A stretch of 64,000 nucleotides of DNA from Rhodothermales bacterium. Lineage in GTDB: Bacteria; Bacteroidota; Rhodothermia; Rhodothermales; Bin80. Under the pieces are notes generated by a model that searched no databases, was not told the origin of the DNA, and worked only from the letters and a program-made list of their open reading frames with translations. Shown in pieces: positions 46,080 to 55,394 of this stretch; the stretch's first letter is position 1, and the number at the start of each line of letters is the position of its first letter. The translations under genes were made by a program, and so were the position numbers. The stretch is taken from the NCBI GenBank assembly GCA_958296045.1, contig CATQHT010000003.1, forward strand, positions 1,251,246 to 1,315,245, in the 5' to 3' direction.

Positions 46080-47796
46080 CAGCGATTCTAAATTTGGGTG
46101 CATGTAGGGTTTACGGGAATGCCTGTTCAGCAGACGTTATGTGTATCATGGGTGTATGGACTGGCAATACCGGCCCTGCGATGCCCTGCTATAGGGTGCT
46201 TTTATCTTTCACTCTGAGGTACACCCATGAAACCAAACAAGCTGCTGCGCGATGTGCTGAAACGCATCCGATCGGCCGCCGGTGCATTTCAGGATAACCG
46301 TCAGGGGCCCAATCTGCGCTACACGCTGGCCGATGCCGTGTTGAGCGCATTTGCCTGCTTCTTTCTGCAATCGCCCTCTTTTCTTGCTTTTCAGCGGAGG
46401 ATGCAGGACGACGTGGGCCGTTCCAACTGGCAGACGCTGTTTGGCATGCAAGGCATTCCCTCTGACGGGCAGATCCGCAACCTGCTGGACCGCCTGGTGC
46501 CAGATTCATTTCAGCGCCTGTTTCTGCACCTGCTGGATACGCTTCGTTCCAAGGGAGACTTGTCGCCGTTTGTACGTCTGAGGGATCGCATCCTTGTGGC
46601 GCTTGATGGCATCGAGTTTCATTCCTCTCGGACGATCCATTGTAAGCAATGCTCCTCTCGTCGCACGGGGAAAGACAAGCGTCCTTCGTTCTTCCATACC
46701 ATGGTGGCGGCGGTTGTGGTGGCTCCAGGGCACAACCGGGTGGTACCGTTGATGCCAGAGTGTGTCCGCACACAGGATGATCCTGGCGACCAGCACTCGG
46801 TGCGGCGTCGCAAGCAGGATTGCGAGATCAATGCCGCTAAGCGGTGGTTAACGAAGTGGGGAGCTCGCATGGCTCGCTATCGTCCGGTATATCTGGGAGA
46901 TGCCCTATATGCTACACACCCTTTCTGCCAACAGGTGCTCCATGCGGGCGCCGATTTCCTGTTTGGTGGTCAAACCCAAGTCGCATAGCACGCTATTCAA
47001 GTTTTTACACGAGCGCTATATCCAGAGCACCGGTTGGATCCGGGTGCAGAACAAGAAGACACGTCGCTACGAAGAGCACTACTATTGCTGGATGTCCGAT
47101 CTGCCGATTCGGAACACGGACGATGCCGTACACGGCACATGGGTGGAAAAGACCGTGCGAGTACGCCAAAAGCAGGGCACCTACAAGCAGACCTTCTACA
47201 CGACGCTTTTCACCAGCCTGACGGTAACGAAGCACAATGTACAGGAGGTTGCTCTTTGTGGGCGGGCGCGCTGGAAAATCGAGAACGAGTGCTTCAACAT
47301 CCTCGCACGACACGGACAGAACTTCAAACACAACTTCGGGCATGGCAAAAATGGGCTGGCAAACCTGTTAGCCACCCTCAACCTGTTGGCATTTGCCCTG
47401 CATACGATGCTCGACCAAGTAAAAGGGTTGTGGAGGCAATGCCGAGCATCCTACCAGGTGCGGCGCGCTTTCTTTCAGGAAGTGCGCGTGCTTACGACGA
47501 GATATTGCTTTCCCGACTGGCGAAGTCTCTGGGAAAGCATGTTGTACCGTCGTTCGCCTCCGCTGGCGCTTTCCGCCGCGAGAGCCTGAAAGATTGTATG
47601 TCTCAAATAGGATAAGCGGGAATTCCAGAGACCTGGAAGGCCGTCGTATGCCTCTGGCGGATTGGTGGCGCCTCAAATGTAGCTTCTTATTGCCTGCTTC
47701 CGTCCACCAACCGCCTAACTCACAGCCCGCATGCGCGTAGCCTACCGCAAAACAAGATCCGTTCCCCCACCGAACGCCCCAAATTTAGAATGGCTG
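46080..47796 (+). mobile_element. IS4-like insertion sequence, copy C
   Basis: 1717 bp with ends CAGCGATTCTAAATTTGGG and CCCAAATTTAGAATGGCTG (one mismatch). The 9-bp duplication GGGAAAAAG is perfect at 46071-46079 and 47797-47805. It is inserted at the last codons of the second kinase gene. The transposase has a frameshift, so it is probably no longer autonomous. Confidence 0.95.
46227..47589 (+). pseudogene. IS4-like transposase, frameshifted (copy C)
   Basis: The first frame (MKPNKLLRDVLKRIRSAAG) runs to about 46965, where an extra G (TTTGGTGGTC against TTTGTGGTC in intact copies) shifts the frame and leads to a stop at 46988. The second frame continues VVKPKSHSTLFKFLHERYIQ to 47589 with the RWKIENECFN block. 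Otherwise it is very close to the intact copies. Confidence 0.9.
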
Positions 47797-49287
47797 GGGA
47801 AAAAGGGAAACAGCCAAAACCCCAATAAGAAATCCCACCCAACCAGAAGCAACCATAACCCAGAGTAATTTAAGCCAATCTGAGTCGTCAATTGCTCGCT
47901 TAATCAAAACGCCGATGGGACCGAGCGCAAAACCAGAAGTACCCATAACCCCGAGTAATTTAAGCCAACTTGGGTCGTCAATTGCTCGCTCAATAAAAAC
48001 GGCACTGAGAAAGACCGGGTACAGAAACCACAACAATATCAACCAACCTGGTTCGCCATCGTCAAATGCTCCCTTAGTCCAAACATCATGCGATTTGAAC
48101 GCGATAATAAGCCCCCACCCTATGACCATTAATAACCTCCACCAACTTGGGTCGCGACTTTCATGCTCAATCCAAGCCCCAATGAAAATGACCGCGGACA
48201 TAAACCAGAGCAATACCATATATGACTTAAACGAACGTGGAGGCCAACGCAAAGCCGCGGATTGGTTTGGCCTTGTGCGTACTTGCTGTTTCAAACGTGG
48301 TTGGCTAACGGTTTTTCGTACTCTCCCTGTCATTGCAGCAGGCGGTGGGACGGCTACTACGGTGCACTCTCGTATCTTAACAAGTAGTTGATCGCAAGAG
48401 CGAATTCGAGAGGAATCCGAGATTGTCAAACACTGGTCAATGGACTTGAGTAGCCTCGGCGAAAATCTTCCTGACCCAACAGCGCTGGCAGGCGGCAACG
48501 GATCGGTTCCGCCCTGTAGGACCTCCAAGGCCCTATGCTGGACCTTTGTTGGACTAGGAGGCACCCATGGAGGACCGCCACCCGCCACCATGCGCCACAT
48601 AAGCGCCCCAACGCCGTAGATGTCAGTCCATGGCCCGATGGTTCCTTCACCGACTTGCTCCATAGCAGCGTAGCCGTCGGTATAGGGCGCCATGGACTTC
48701 GTTGCACCCGATGATTCCTGCTTCGCCGCACCAAAGTCTATCAACACCGGTTGGTTATCCTGCCGCCGAATCAGGATGTTCGAGGGCTTGATGTCTCGGT
48801 GGTACAATCCTGATTCGTGGACTCGCTTAAGGCCAGCAAGCAGCGGCAGAATTACATCAAGCAAGTCCTCCTCCGTAAACGGATCGCCGTTTTTTTCACG
48901 CTGCCCCAGCAACGCAGACAGCGGCAGCCCATCCACGAAGTCCATCACCATGTAGGATGTGCCGTTGGTTAGAAACAAATCACGGCATATGACAATATTC
49001 GGGTGATCTCGCAACGCCTCCAACCTGCGCCCCTCAGCCATGAAGCGCTGGAGGCCGTCCTGGAAGGACTCTTCACATCCTGACTCCATAGGCTGGACGA
49101 TCCCAGATCTGCGCCGTGCCAACTCACGCGGGAAGAACTCCTTGATTGCCACATCAGAATCCAATATCCTGTGGTGCCCCTTGTACACAACTCCGAAACC
49201 GCCTCGTCCGACTACTGACTTGATTTCGTAGCCGCGCAGCACGGTGCCGCTACCAAGAAAGTCACCTTCTGATGGATATTGGCTCAT
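47785..49287 (-). CDS. Membrane Ser/Thr kinase, paralogue with a multi-helix C-terminus
   Basis: 500 residues from 49287 (MSQYPSEGDFLGSGTVLRGY). Residues 1-345 are nearly identical to the kinase at 33019, including GRGGFG, VAIKE, HRDIKPSN and IDFGAAK, and about 190 bp upstream also match. After QQVRTRPNQSAALR the sequence is unrelated: about six hydrophobic helices with three spaced units RDPSWWRLL, DDPSWLKLL, DDSDWLKLL. No PEGA or VQGTPT repeats. The IS4-like element replaces the last residues: the native end was FPA and stop, now FPQPF with the stop inside the IS repeat. Probably still functional. Confidence 0.85.
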   Translation of the reverse strand: MSQYPSEGDFLGSGTVLRGYEIKSVVGRGGFGVVYKGHHRILDSDVAIKEFFPRELARRRSGIVQPMESGCEESFQDGLQRFMAEGRRLEALRDHPNIVICRDLFLTNGTSYMVMDFVDGLPLSALLGQREKNGDPFTEEDLLDVILPLLAGLKRVHESGLYHRDIKPSNILIRRQDNQPVLIDFGAAKQESSGATKSMAPYTDGYAAMEQVGEGTIGPWTDIYGVGALMWRMVAGGGPPWVPPSPTKVQHRALEVLQGGTDPLPPASAVGSGRFSPRLLKSIDQCLTISDSSRIRSCDQLLVKIRECTVVAVPPPAAMTGRVRKTVSQPRLKQQVRTRPNQSAALRWPPRSFKSYMVLLWFMSAVIFIGAWIEHESRDPSWWRLLMVIGWGLIIAFKSHDVWTKGAFDDGEPGWLILLWFLYPVFLSAVFIERAIDDPSWLKLLGVMGTSGFALGPIGVLIKRAIDDSDWLKLLWVMVASGWVGFLIGVLAVSLFPQPF

Positions 49288-49489
49288 CGGTGGGCCCTGG
49301 ACCTTCGGGATTGCACCATTCCTAGTTGGGTTTGAGCGGTCGCTGTCGATCTGGGGCAGTAATATAGGTAACTTTTGGCAATGTGTGACGCTGTTGGTCA
49401 CGTATGTGTATGCGCAATGGGCGGTTCCCAGCCAGACTGGGTCAATAGCGTGCTTACGCGCGTGTTTCCGGGCTTACGGACCCAACTTC

Positions 49490-50171
49490 GTCACGGGTAG
49501 TAAAATGCAAGGCCGGACCTCCCCTGTCCCCGGTGTTGGGGGGCGTTATATCCGGGGCTAAGGGACCTTGCTGTTTACTGGGGCGGTCGTTGCTGATTTA
49601 AAGTGGTGGTCGCCCCTGTCTTGCGTGTCCTCCATCGTATAGGGGCTCCGTCATCGGGCCTGATCGGTCCGAATTGGGCACAGCTCACGCTGCTCCTTCT
49701 GGAGTGGGTACTGGCGTGAGGCATGGGGAGCGTACCAGGATTCATGGGTCAGGAGGTTTTTCGAGATCGCTCGGCTCACCGCAGTACTCCTCCTTGGTTC
49801 TAGTCGCCGCGGGATCGTAGCTCATGCCCAGGTTCTGGACGATCCGTTGCAGCAAGGGCTGCCGTTTTACCACACCCAACAGAGTTAACTTTGGCAAAAG
49901 TGTCGCTTAGATTAGCGGCATGTACATAGTGCTTGTCTGACAAACAGGGCCTGCCTGCAAATTCCGATGGAAGTGCGCCACCGATTCCGGAGCAAGTGCG
50001 CCACGTACATGCACATGTGTGCATGGTAGTTGTTGGGGCTGTTGGAGCCGGTGTGATCGGGGGTATTATGTCGTGTAGAAGGTCCCCTTATCATCGTTAT
50101 TCTGGGTCTTTGTTTAATCCCACCGTATTCACCAGCGGGAGGTCGTGGGCGGCCGTTGAGGGGTAATGCCT
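49490..50171. other. No confident gene; solitary ISNCY-like end
   Basis: About 680 bp upstream of the kinase paralogue. At 49929-49950 it carries an isolated ISNCY-like terminal sequence (GTGCTTGTCTGACAAACAGG with GCCTGCCT following) and no transposase. Otherwise short unrecognised frames. The inverted duplication shared with the other kinase ends near 49485. Confidence 0.5.
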
Positions 50172-50372
50172 GGGAGGCAGGGGTATGACCCGTTGATGGG
50201 GCCTAGTCGTGGAGCGAGAGAGCGATTTCGCGGGTTTGCGGCGCGCTCAGGGTGTCTTTTTGCCGCTCAGCGGGGCGAATTAATGTCGTGCGGGCGTAGC
50301 TTGGCGCTGGGCTCTGGTTGGTCGCCCTTGGGGAGGTGCGTTAACGTGGTCAGGAAGCCGGGTGGTGGCCTC

Positions 50373-52157
50373 TTAGCACCGTTTAGGCAGACTCGGCCAG
50401 CACAGGGTCTGCCAGCGCAGCTTCCATGTGTTTTCCCAGTAGGTCTCCCACAGCTTCTTTGCGGACACGGCGAGATAGAAGTGCAGCCGCCGTGCATGTC
50501 TGGTCAGGCGTCCCCCTACCTTGAGCACGTTCTCCCTGAATCTGCGCACATGCATGAGCGGCGCGTGTACGGGCTCAGGCTTCATCTGCTTGTCGTGCTT
50601 CTCGGTGTTTGCTTCGGCGGTGCCGTTGCTACTTGGCTCTGCCGGCGGACCAACGTCTGTTGGTGGGGCTTCTGTGGCGGTCGGTAGTCCCAGGGGCCAG
50701 TTTCTGGGAGCCAAGTAGTCGGGGTCGATCATTTGGCAGCGCCCGATGTGGATCAGTTGATAGGCCATCACATTCAGTAGCAAGCGTACCGCATTCTGAG
50801 GGCGCACCGTCTTGGTAGCCTTCTCGTCTTGGATCTTGTTGTCGCTCTCGTCTTGGGTCTTGTTGTCGCTCTCGTCTTGGATCTTGTTGTCGCTCTCGTC
50901 TTGGGTCTTGTTGTCGCTCTCGTCTTGGGTCTTGTTGTCGCTCTCGTCTTGGGTCTTGTTGTCGCTCTCGTCTTGGGTCTTGCTGTCGCTCTCGTCTTGG
51001 GTCTTGCTGTCGCTCTCGTCTCCGAGTGATTGCTTGACCACTTTCTCGAACATGTTGGGGCGCGCCGCCGAGGACAGCAGACAGGAAGCGTATGTGATCT
51101 CTGCGTGGTGTGCTTCCGCTTTGCCTCGCATCCGGTAGAAGTCAGCCAAGCTCTGGGCATCGCATTCTTTCTCTGACAAGGACGTGAGCAGAAAGTAGTA
51201 TTCCGGCTCGGACTTGGAGTGCGTCTTGGGCACCATCACCACGCGCCGGGCCTCGTTCCAAGACTCCGCTTTATAGGTCAGCTCTATGCAGTGCGTAGGT
51301 GATCCGCCGTACTTGGCCACGGTCTTCTTCATCAACGTTTTCAGTTTCTTGTTCTTTTTCAGGTGCATGACGTAGTCGATGCCATCGTTTTCGAGGCGCT
51401 CGTACGTGATGGGGCTGTTGAAGCCCGCGTCGGCACGCACGACAATCCGTTCGGCGACATGCTTTTGCGCTGCTTTCGCAATCCGGTGGATGAATTTATG
51501 GCTATCTCTTGCGTCATTCATAGCGCCAGGACGCAGTTCTGCTCCCAGCACATCCCCCGTGGGCCCGCATGTGGCCACCATAGGCAAATATATCCTGTGC
51601 CTATAGTGCGCATTATATTCGCTGCCTTCCTGCTTCCCGTACACTTCTACGGGATAGCTATCCACGTCGATGACCAGCTCCGGCACGCGCTTGCCTCCGT
51701 TGCGGGTGTATATCGTCTCCATTCCCAGCCGGGTGACCGTGTCGGCTAGATGCTGGAGCTTGGGCTCTTCGCTGAGCTGGTCAATAGTGCGTGACAGCGT
51801 CGGCTGCGAAGCTAAGCGGTGTTTGGCCTCTAGCACCTTTGCACCTCGCTGGTTACGGCAGGCCACGCGGAAGGCGGGGTCGTTCTTTAAGGCTTCCGCT
51901 GAGCGCAGACGATCCCATCCCTGCATGAACGACAGCAGCACCTGCTGCAGCAGCTCAGGCAGCGAGTGCCGGACACGGCGCTCGTCGCGGGAGTCCTTCA
52001 AGCCCTCCATCAGCATCGACATCAAGCCCGTCAAGTCCAGCAGGCGACGACCAATAAAGGCGCCCGCATCGGACGTCACCTGATCGGGCTTATCAAAACT
52101 CACCTTAACCGAGCGGTTGTGCGACGCGAACGTTTTCAACGTGTTGGATGCGGACAT
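50373..52157 (-). CDS. IS1380-family transposase with an octapeptide repeat insert
   Basis: 594 residues. The N-terminal part is VKVSFDKPDQVTSDAGAFIG; the catalytic region has PELVIDVDSYPVEVYGKQEG (Asp), ERIVVRADAGFNSPITYERL (Asp) and FYRMRGKAEAHHAEIT (Glu). Residues ~383-446 consist of eight copies of an acidic octapeptide of the form DESDNKTQ, encoded by 24-bp units, inserted between the catalytic part and the C-terminal NAVRLLLNVMAYQLIH region. The tail is longer than usual. The frame is intact. Whether the repeat is tolerated is unknown. Confidence 0.85.
   Translation of the reverse strand: MSASNTLKTFASHNRSVKVSFDKPDQVTSDAGAFIGRRLLDLTGLMSMLMEGLKDSRDERRVRHSLPELLQQVLLSFMQGWDRLRSAEALKNDPAFRVACRNQRGAKVLEAKHRLASQPTLSRTIDQLSEEPKLQHLADTVTRLGMETIYTRNGGKRVPELVIDVDSYPVEVYGKQEGSEYNAHYRHRIYLPMVATCGPTGDVLGAELRPGAMNDARDSHKFIHRIAKAAQKHVAERIVVRADAGFNSPITYERLENDGIDYVMHLKKNKKLKTLMKKTVAKYGGSPTHCIELTYKAESWNEARRVVMVPKTHSKSEPEYYFLLTSLSEKECDAQSLADFYRMRGKAEAHHAEITYASCLLSSAARPNMFEKVVKQSLGDESDSKTQDESDSKTQDESDNKTQDESDNKTQDESDNKTQDESDNKIQDESDNKTQDESDNKIQDEKATKTVRPQNAVRLLLNVMAYQLIHIGRCQMIDPDYLAPRNWPLGLPTATEAPPTDVGPPAEPSSNGTAEANTEKHDKQMKPEPVHAPLMHVRRFRENVLKVGGRLTRHARRLHFYLAVSAKKLWETYWENTWKLRWQTLCWPSLPKRC
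50823..51022 (-). repeat. 24-bp minisatellite within the IS1380 transposase
   Basis: Eight tandem units of the 24-mer containing CTTGTTGTCGCTCTCGTCTT, with few base changes between units (codons for Asn/Ser and Thr/Ile vary). The length is a multiple of three, so the frame is kept. Confidence 0.95.
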
Positions 52158-52266
52158 GGGCTCACTGGATCATGGATGGTACGTGTAGCGGTCCTTCTGG
52201 CACCGTGACGCGCTCGTGCTGGTGTGCGCAAGCCCGCCCAGCGGTAAGGGGACCCCCTGCCTCATG

Positions 52267-52842
52267 GCTGCTGCACCGTCCTACACGCTGCAACAATGAG
52301 GCTGTCCAAAGGTAATTAGAGGTTTTGTCAAAGTCAAGTATGAGAGTCACATCGTGCGTAATGCCGCTTCGCGTGCCACGGTCCGCAGCCCTTCGGCCAT
52401 CGCCGCCAGGGCCCATAACCCTGGCACGGTGCTCCCGGCTCGCCGCAAACAGCCCATCACCATCCTGCACCCAGTGCCCTGCATGCGACCGATGCAGGCC
52501 GCACTCGCAATGCCGAATCGGCCATGACCATGTCCGCCGTCTAGCAGACCGATCCGCCTGCCTCTTGGTGCCCCTCTCAAGCTCGCCCAGGCGCAGAAAT
52601 CCCGGGCTCTGCCCGGAAAGTGGATGCCTGCTAGGACGGGCAAAAGGGCCCAAAATGGGCCACGTCTCGTTCATCCACCGGGTGAATCCGTACTATCCCT
52701 CCAACTGCCCCAAAACACGTATAAACTATGTTTATACTATGGCCTAAATGCAATTAAGTGGGCGAGCAGAAGCACGCCAAACTCTTGTTTTGGGGCCATC
52801 CGCTGCAAATCAATAGGCAAAAGCCTCTTTATTCGTTGAAAT
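52267..52842. other. No confident gene; one perfect palindrome
   Basis: Overlapping frames on both strands in 52325-52747 show no family features. At 52719-52737 the perfect inverted repeat GTATAAAC TAT GTTTATAC could be an operator; it lies 45 bases upstream of a doubtful minus-strand frame starting at 52674. GTATAAAC also occurs at the start of the following tandem repeat. Confidence 0.4.
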
Positions 52843-53102
52843 GGACCGTATAAACGCCCTTCTAGTTGAAATTTGACGCACTCAGGGTTATATGTATTGT
52901 AACAAAGTATCCATGCAATGCTTTGCTGCTGTTTTATGCAAATTTCAGACGTGAATTATGCGGGATGAATATGGGACCATATAAACCCCTTCTTAACTGA
53001 AAAACGGCGCACTCAGGATTACATGCATTGTAACAAGGTATCCATGCAATACTTTGCTGCTGTTTTATGCAAATTTCAGACGTGAATTATGCGGGGTAGA
53101 CA
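52843..53102. repeat. Two tandem copies of a 131-bp repeat with hairpin
   Basis: Units begin GGACCGTATAAACGCCCTTC at 52843 and GGACCATATAAACCCCTTCT at 52974. Each ends with a block GCAATACTTTGCTGCTGTTT and GTGAATTATGCGGG that is better conserved than its first half. The small hairpin AAAGTAT-CCATGCA-ATACTTT keeps pairing in all three copies, with G-T wobble replacing pairs in two of them. No coding function is apparent. Confidence 0.8.
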
Positions 53103-53516
53103 TGGCTTCGTACACATGCTCATCAATGGCATTAAGGTTCTTGATAACGTCCATGCAGAACCATGCTCCTTGCGCTGTCGCCTCCCCCAACACAAGACGG
53201 TCTTTAGCAATTGGCCGGGAATGCCGTCGGTCAAAAGTGTGGTCTCGCCTCGATGACAGCTCAGTCTCCTGCGCTCGCGGTCGGCCAAACCTTTCAACCA
53301 AAATCAGCGCCCCAATGTCCCGCTGGGCTCGCCCGCTGTTCTTCGGCATGAAACGTCCTAGAATCGGCAGTCGGGATAGTATGCGACGCAAAATCATGGT
53401 TGTGACAGGTGTATTGGTGGTCGGCTGCCCCCTGCATCGCAAATGGTAGGCCCGGCGCCCTGAAGCAGCCCGCCACATATCATGTGTACCTTCATCACCG
53501 TAACGAGTTGTGCGGG
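53103..53516. other. No confident gene downstream of the Gabija locus
   Basis: Three overlapping minus-strand frames and one plus-strand frame cover this stretch without recognisable motifs. It may contain debris of a third gene after the helicase. Confidence 0.35.
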
Positions 53517-55394
53517 TTAACCACCCATCACGCCCATTTCCCCCAAGAACTGAGACGGAGCCTTAGGGAAACCGTAGTAAGTGTTCGACCTCGTAATCGT
53601 TAAGGTCTCTCGCGCCCGTGTAATTGCCACGAAGCAACTCCTTCGTTCCTCCTCGAGTTGCTCACTTCTCCTTCCCGCTTTGACCGCGCGGTAGTACGGG
53701 AAGACTTCCTGTGCCATCCCAATCAGGTAGACATGATCGAATTCAAGGCCCTTCGCTTGGTGAATAGTCATGCAGCGAAGTGCATTAGTCCCAGGCGGTG
53801 CACTCATCGACCGCAGATCCAGCTGTTGCAGGTAGATGTTCAGCGGAACGTGTGATCCACGTTCATGAACGATGTCACGATGCAGACCGTCCCAGGTAGC
53901 GACTTCTTCTTCGGTCAGCTCTACGTGATCTGCACCACTCCACGAACGCCACCCTTCGTTGAGAAACTCATCAACAATCTCTGGGAACCGGAGGCGATCC
54001 AGCAAATCGGCTCGGATGCAGTTCAGCACGATGTCATTTCCACCCGCAGCGGCCGCCACATCGATCCAAGCCCGTAGAAAGTCCCCACCGGCAAGGGCTG
54101 CGGCTGCTTCGACCATGTCTGGCTCTAGAGCCCTGCCTTTCAGCCTTTCCCACGCTAGGCATGCTCTGCGCAGGACGACCCTATCATGCCGGAAATTGGC
54201 CAATCTTAGGGCCTCCACAAGAACATTGAGGACGGGCGATTCGAATTCGCTCTTCTTTTGGGGTACATACACGTCAAGTCCTGCATTCCGAATACCCTCG
54301 GCGGTGCGCCGAATCAGTCGGTTAGTCCGGCCAAGGACGGCGCAATTAGCGGCGATGAGTCCTCGGTCGCGGCAATCCCGTGCTACGAACTCCGCCTCCA
54401 GTTGGGGTGATGGTAACGCCTTGCAGCGCACAAGGCTAAGACAGGTTTGCCTGGGCTCACGTAAGGAGGTAAGCGCCTTCTTCAGATCGTCTCGCCGTGT
54501 GTTGTGGACGATCAGCTTGTTTGCGTGGGTAACGATCTCTGGCGGACACCGGTAGCTTTCTGGCAATTGAATGATCTCCAGTTTGTAGTTCCTGCGCAGA
54601 TCCTCAATGCGCTTGGGGCTCGCGCCATTCCATTGATAGATGATCTGATCGTCATCTGCTACAACGAACAAGTTGTGGCGTCTGTCGGGTGCGACTAGTC
54701 GAAGTAGCTCGAATTGCGCTCTGTTGGTATCTTGGAATTCATCAACAAGAATGTGCGTCCAACTTAGTCGGACCACGCGGGCAATGGCTGGCCTTTCTCG
54801 GAGGAGCCGAGATGCGAAGTAGAGTAAGCTACCGAAGTCGAGCCGGTTCGCTTTGATAAGTGCACGACTGTAGCGTCCAAATAGCTCTGGCAACCATCGA
54901 GGAGCGGTTCCCAATGAGGCGGATGTCCCTTCGCCCGAATAGGATTCCGAGAACAGTTGATCGATGAGGTTGAGGATATGCTTTCGATCAGGCGGCAGGC
55001 CCCATCTACCGCCGGGCAGGTCGTTGACAAGATCTTCGAGGATGGCGATTCGATCTTCGTCCTGCGCAAGAAGTTGGAAGTCGGGCCGTATTCCAAGGTG
55101 ACTTCCATGTTGTCCCAGAAGATCGGCCGCGAAGGAGTGAAACGTGCACAAGCGTGCCCGATCAGCGTGTTTGCCCAGCAGTTTATCCACACGCTCCCGC
55201 ATTTCGGAAGCAGCCTTGTTGGTGAAGGTCAGGGCAAGTGCTGAAGCATTCTCGTCCTCTTCAAGTAGCCGGGCTACGCGCAGCGTAAGTACCCCAGTCT
55301 TGCCAGAACCGGGGCCAGCAAGTACCAGAAGCGGGCCGCCGCTCCACTCCACAGCCTGGCATTGGTTCTCGTTGAGATTCTCGAAGGAGATCAT
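53517..55394 (-). CDS. gajB: GajB-like UvrD/REP-type helicase (Gabija system)
   Basis: A 625-residue superfamily 1 helicase. Motifs in order are Q-motif LNENQCQAVEW, Walker A LAGPGSGKTG, Ia ALTFTNKAASEMRERV, II ILVDEFQDTN, III VVADDDQIIYQWNGA, V CMTIHQAKGLEFDHVYLIG and VI CFVAITRARETLTI. It would unwind or translocate on DNA or sense DNA ends with its nuclease partner. The start ATG overlaps the end of the upstream OLD nuclease by 4 bases. That pairing and order are those of Gabija antiphage systems. It is somewhat longer than the ~500 residues of the first-described GajB. All motifs are intact. Confidence 0.85.
   Translation of the reverse strand: MISFENLNENQCQAVEWSGGPLLVLAGPGSGKTGVLTLRVARLLEEDENASALALTFTNKAASEMRERVDKLLGKHADRARLCTFHSFAADLLGQHGSHLGIRPDFQLLAQDEDRIAILEDLVNDLPGGRWGLPPDRKHILNLIDQLFSESYSGEGTSASLGTAPRWLPELFGRYSRALIKANRLDFGSLLYFASRLLRERPAIARVVRLSWTHILVDEFQDTNRAQFELLRLVAPDRRHNLFVVADDDQIIYQWNGASPKRIEDLRRNYKLEIIQLPESYRCPPEIVTHANKLIVHNTRRDDLKKALTSLREPRQTCLSLVRCKALPSPQLEAEFVARDCRDRGLIAANCAVLGRTNRLIRRTAEGIRNAGLDVYVPQKKSEFESPVLNVLVEALRLANFRHDRVVLRRACLAWERLKGRALEPDMVEAAAALAGGDFLRAWIDVAAAAGGNDIVLNCIRADLLDRLRFPEIVDEFLNEGWRSWSGADHVELTEEEVATWDGLHRDIVHERGSHVPLNIYLQQLDLRSMSAPPGTNALRCMTIHQAKGLEFDHVYLIGMAQEVFPYYRAVKAGRRSEQLEEERRSCFVAITRARETLTITRSNTYYGFPKAPSQFLGEMGVMGG

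Larger units (their letters stand above)
50172..52266 (-). mobile_element. IS1380-family element (ends approximate)
   Basis: The transposase gene is flanked by a short inverted match, GAGGCAGGGG at 50174 and its complement near 52255-52264. About 2.1 kb fits the family. I could not find a clear duplication, so the ends are estimates. Confidence 0.6.

Noticed and set aside
50823-51022. Regular short repeats as a CRISPR array
   Set aside because: The units are directly adjacent 24-mers without spacers and are in frame inside the IS1380 transposase.
52162-52747. Overlapping frames of 98-170 codons on both strands
   Set aside because: None has a recognisable motif, ribosome site or consistent codon pattern, and they contradict one another.
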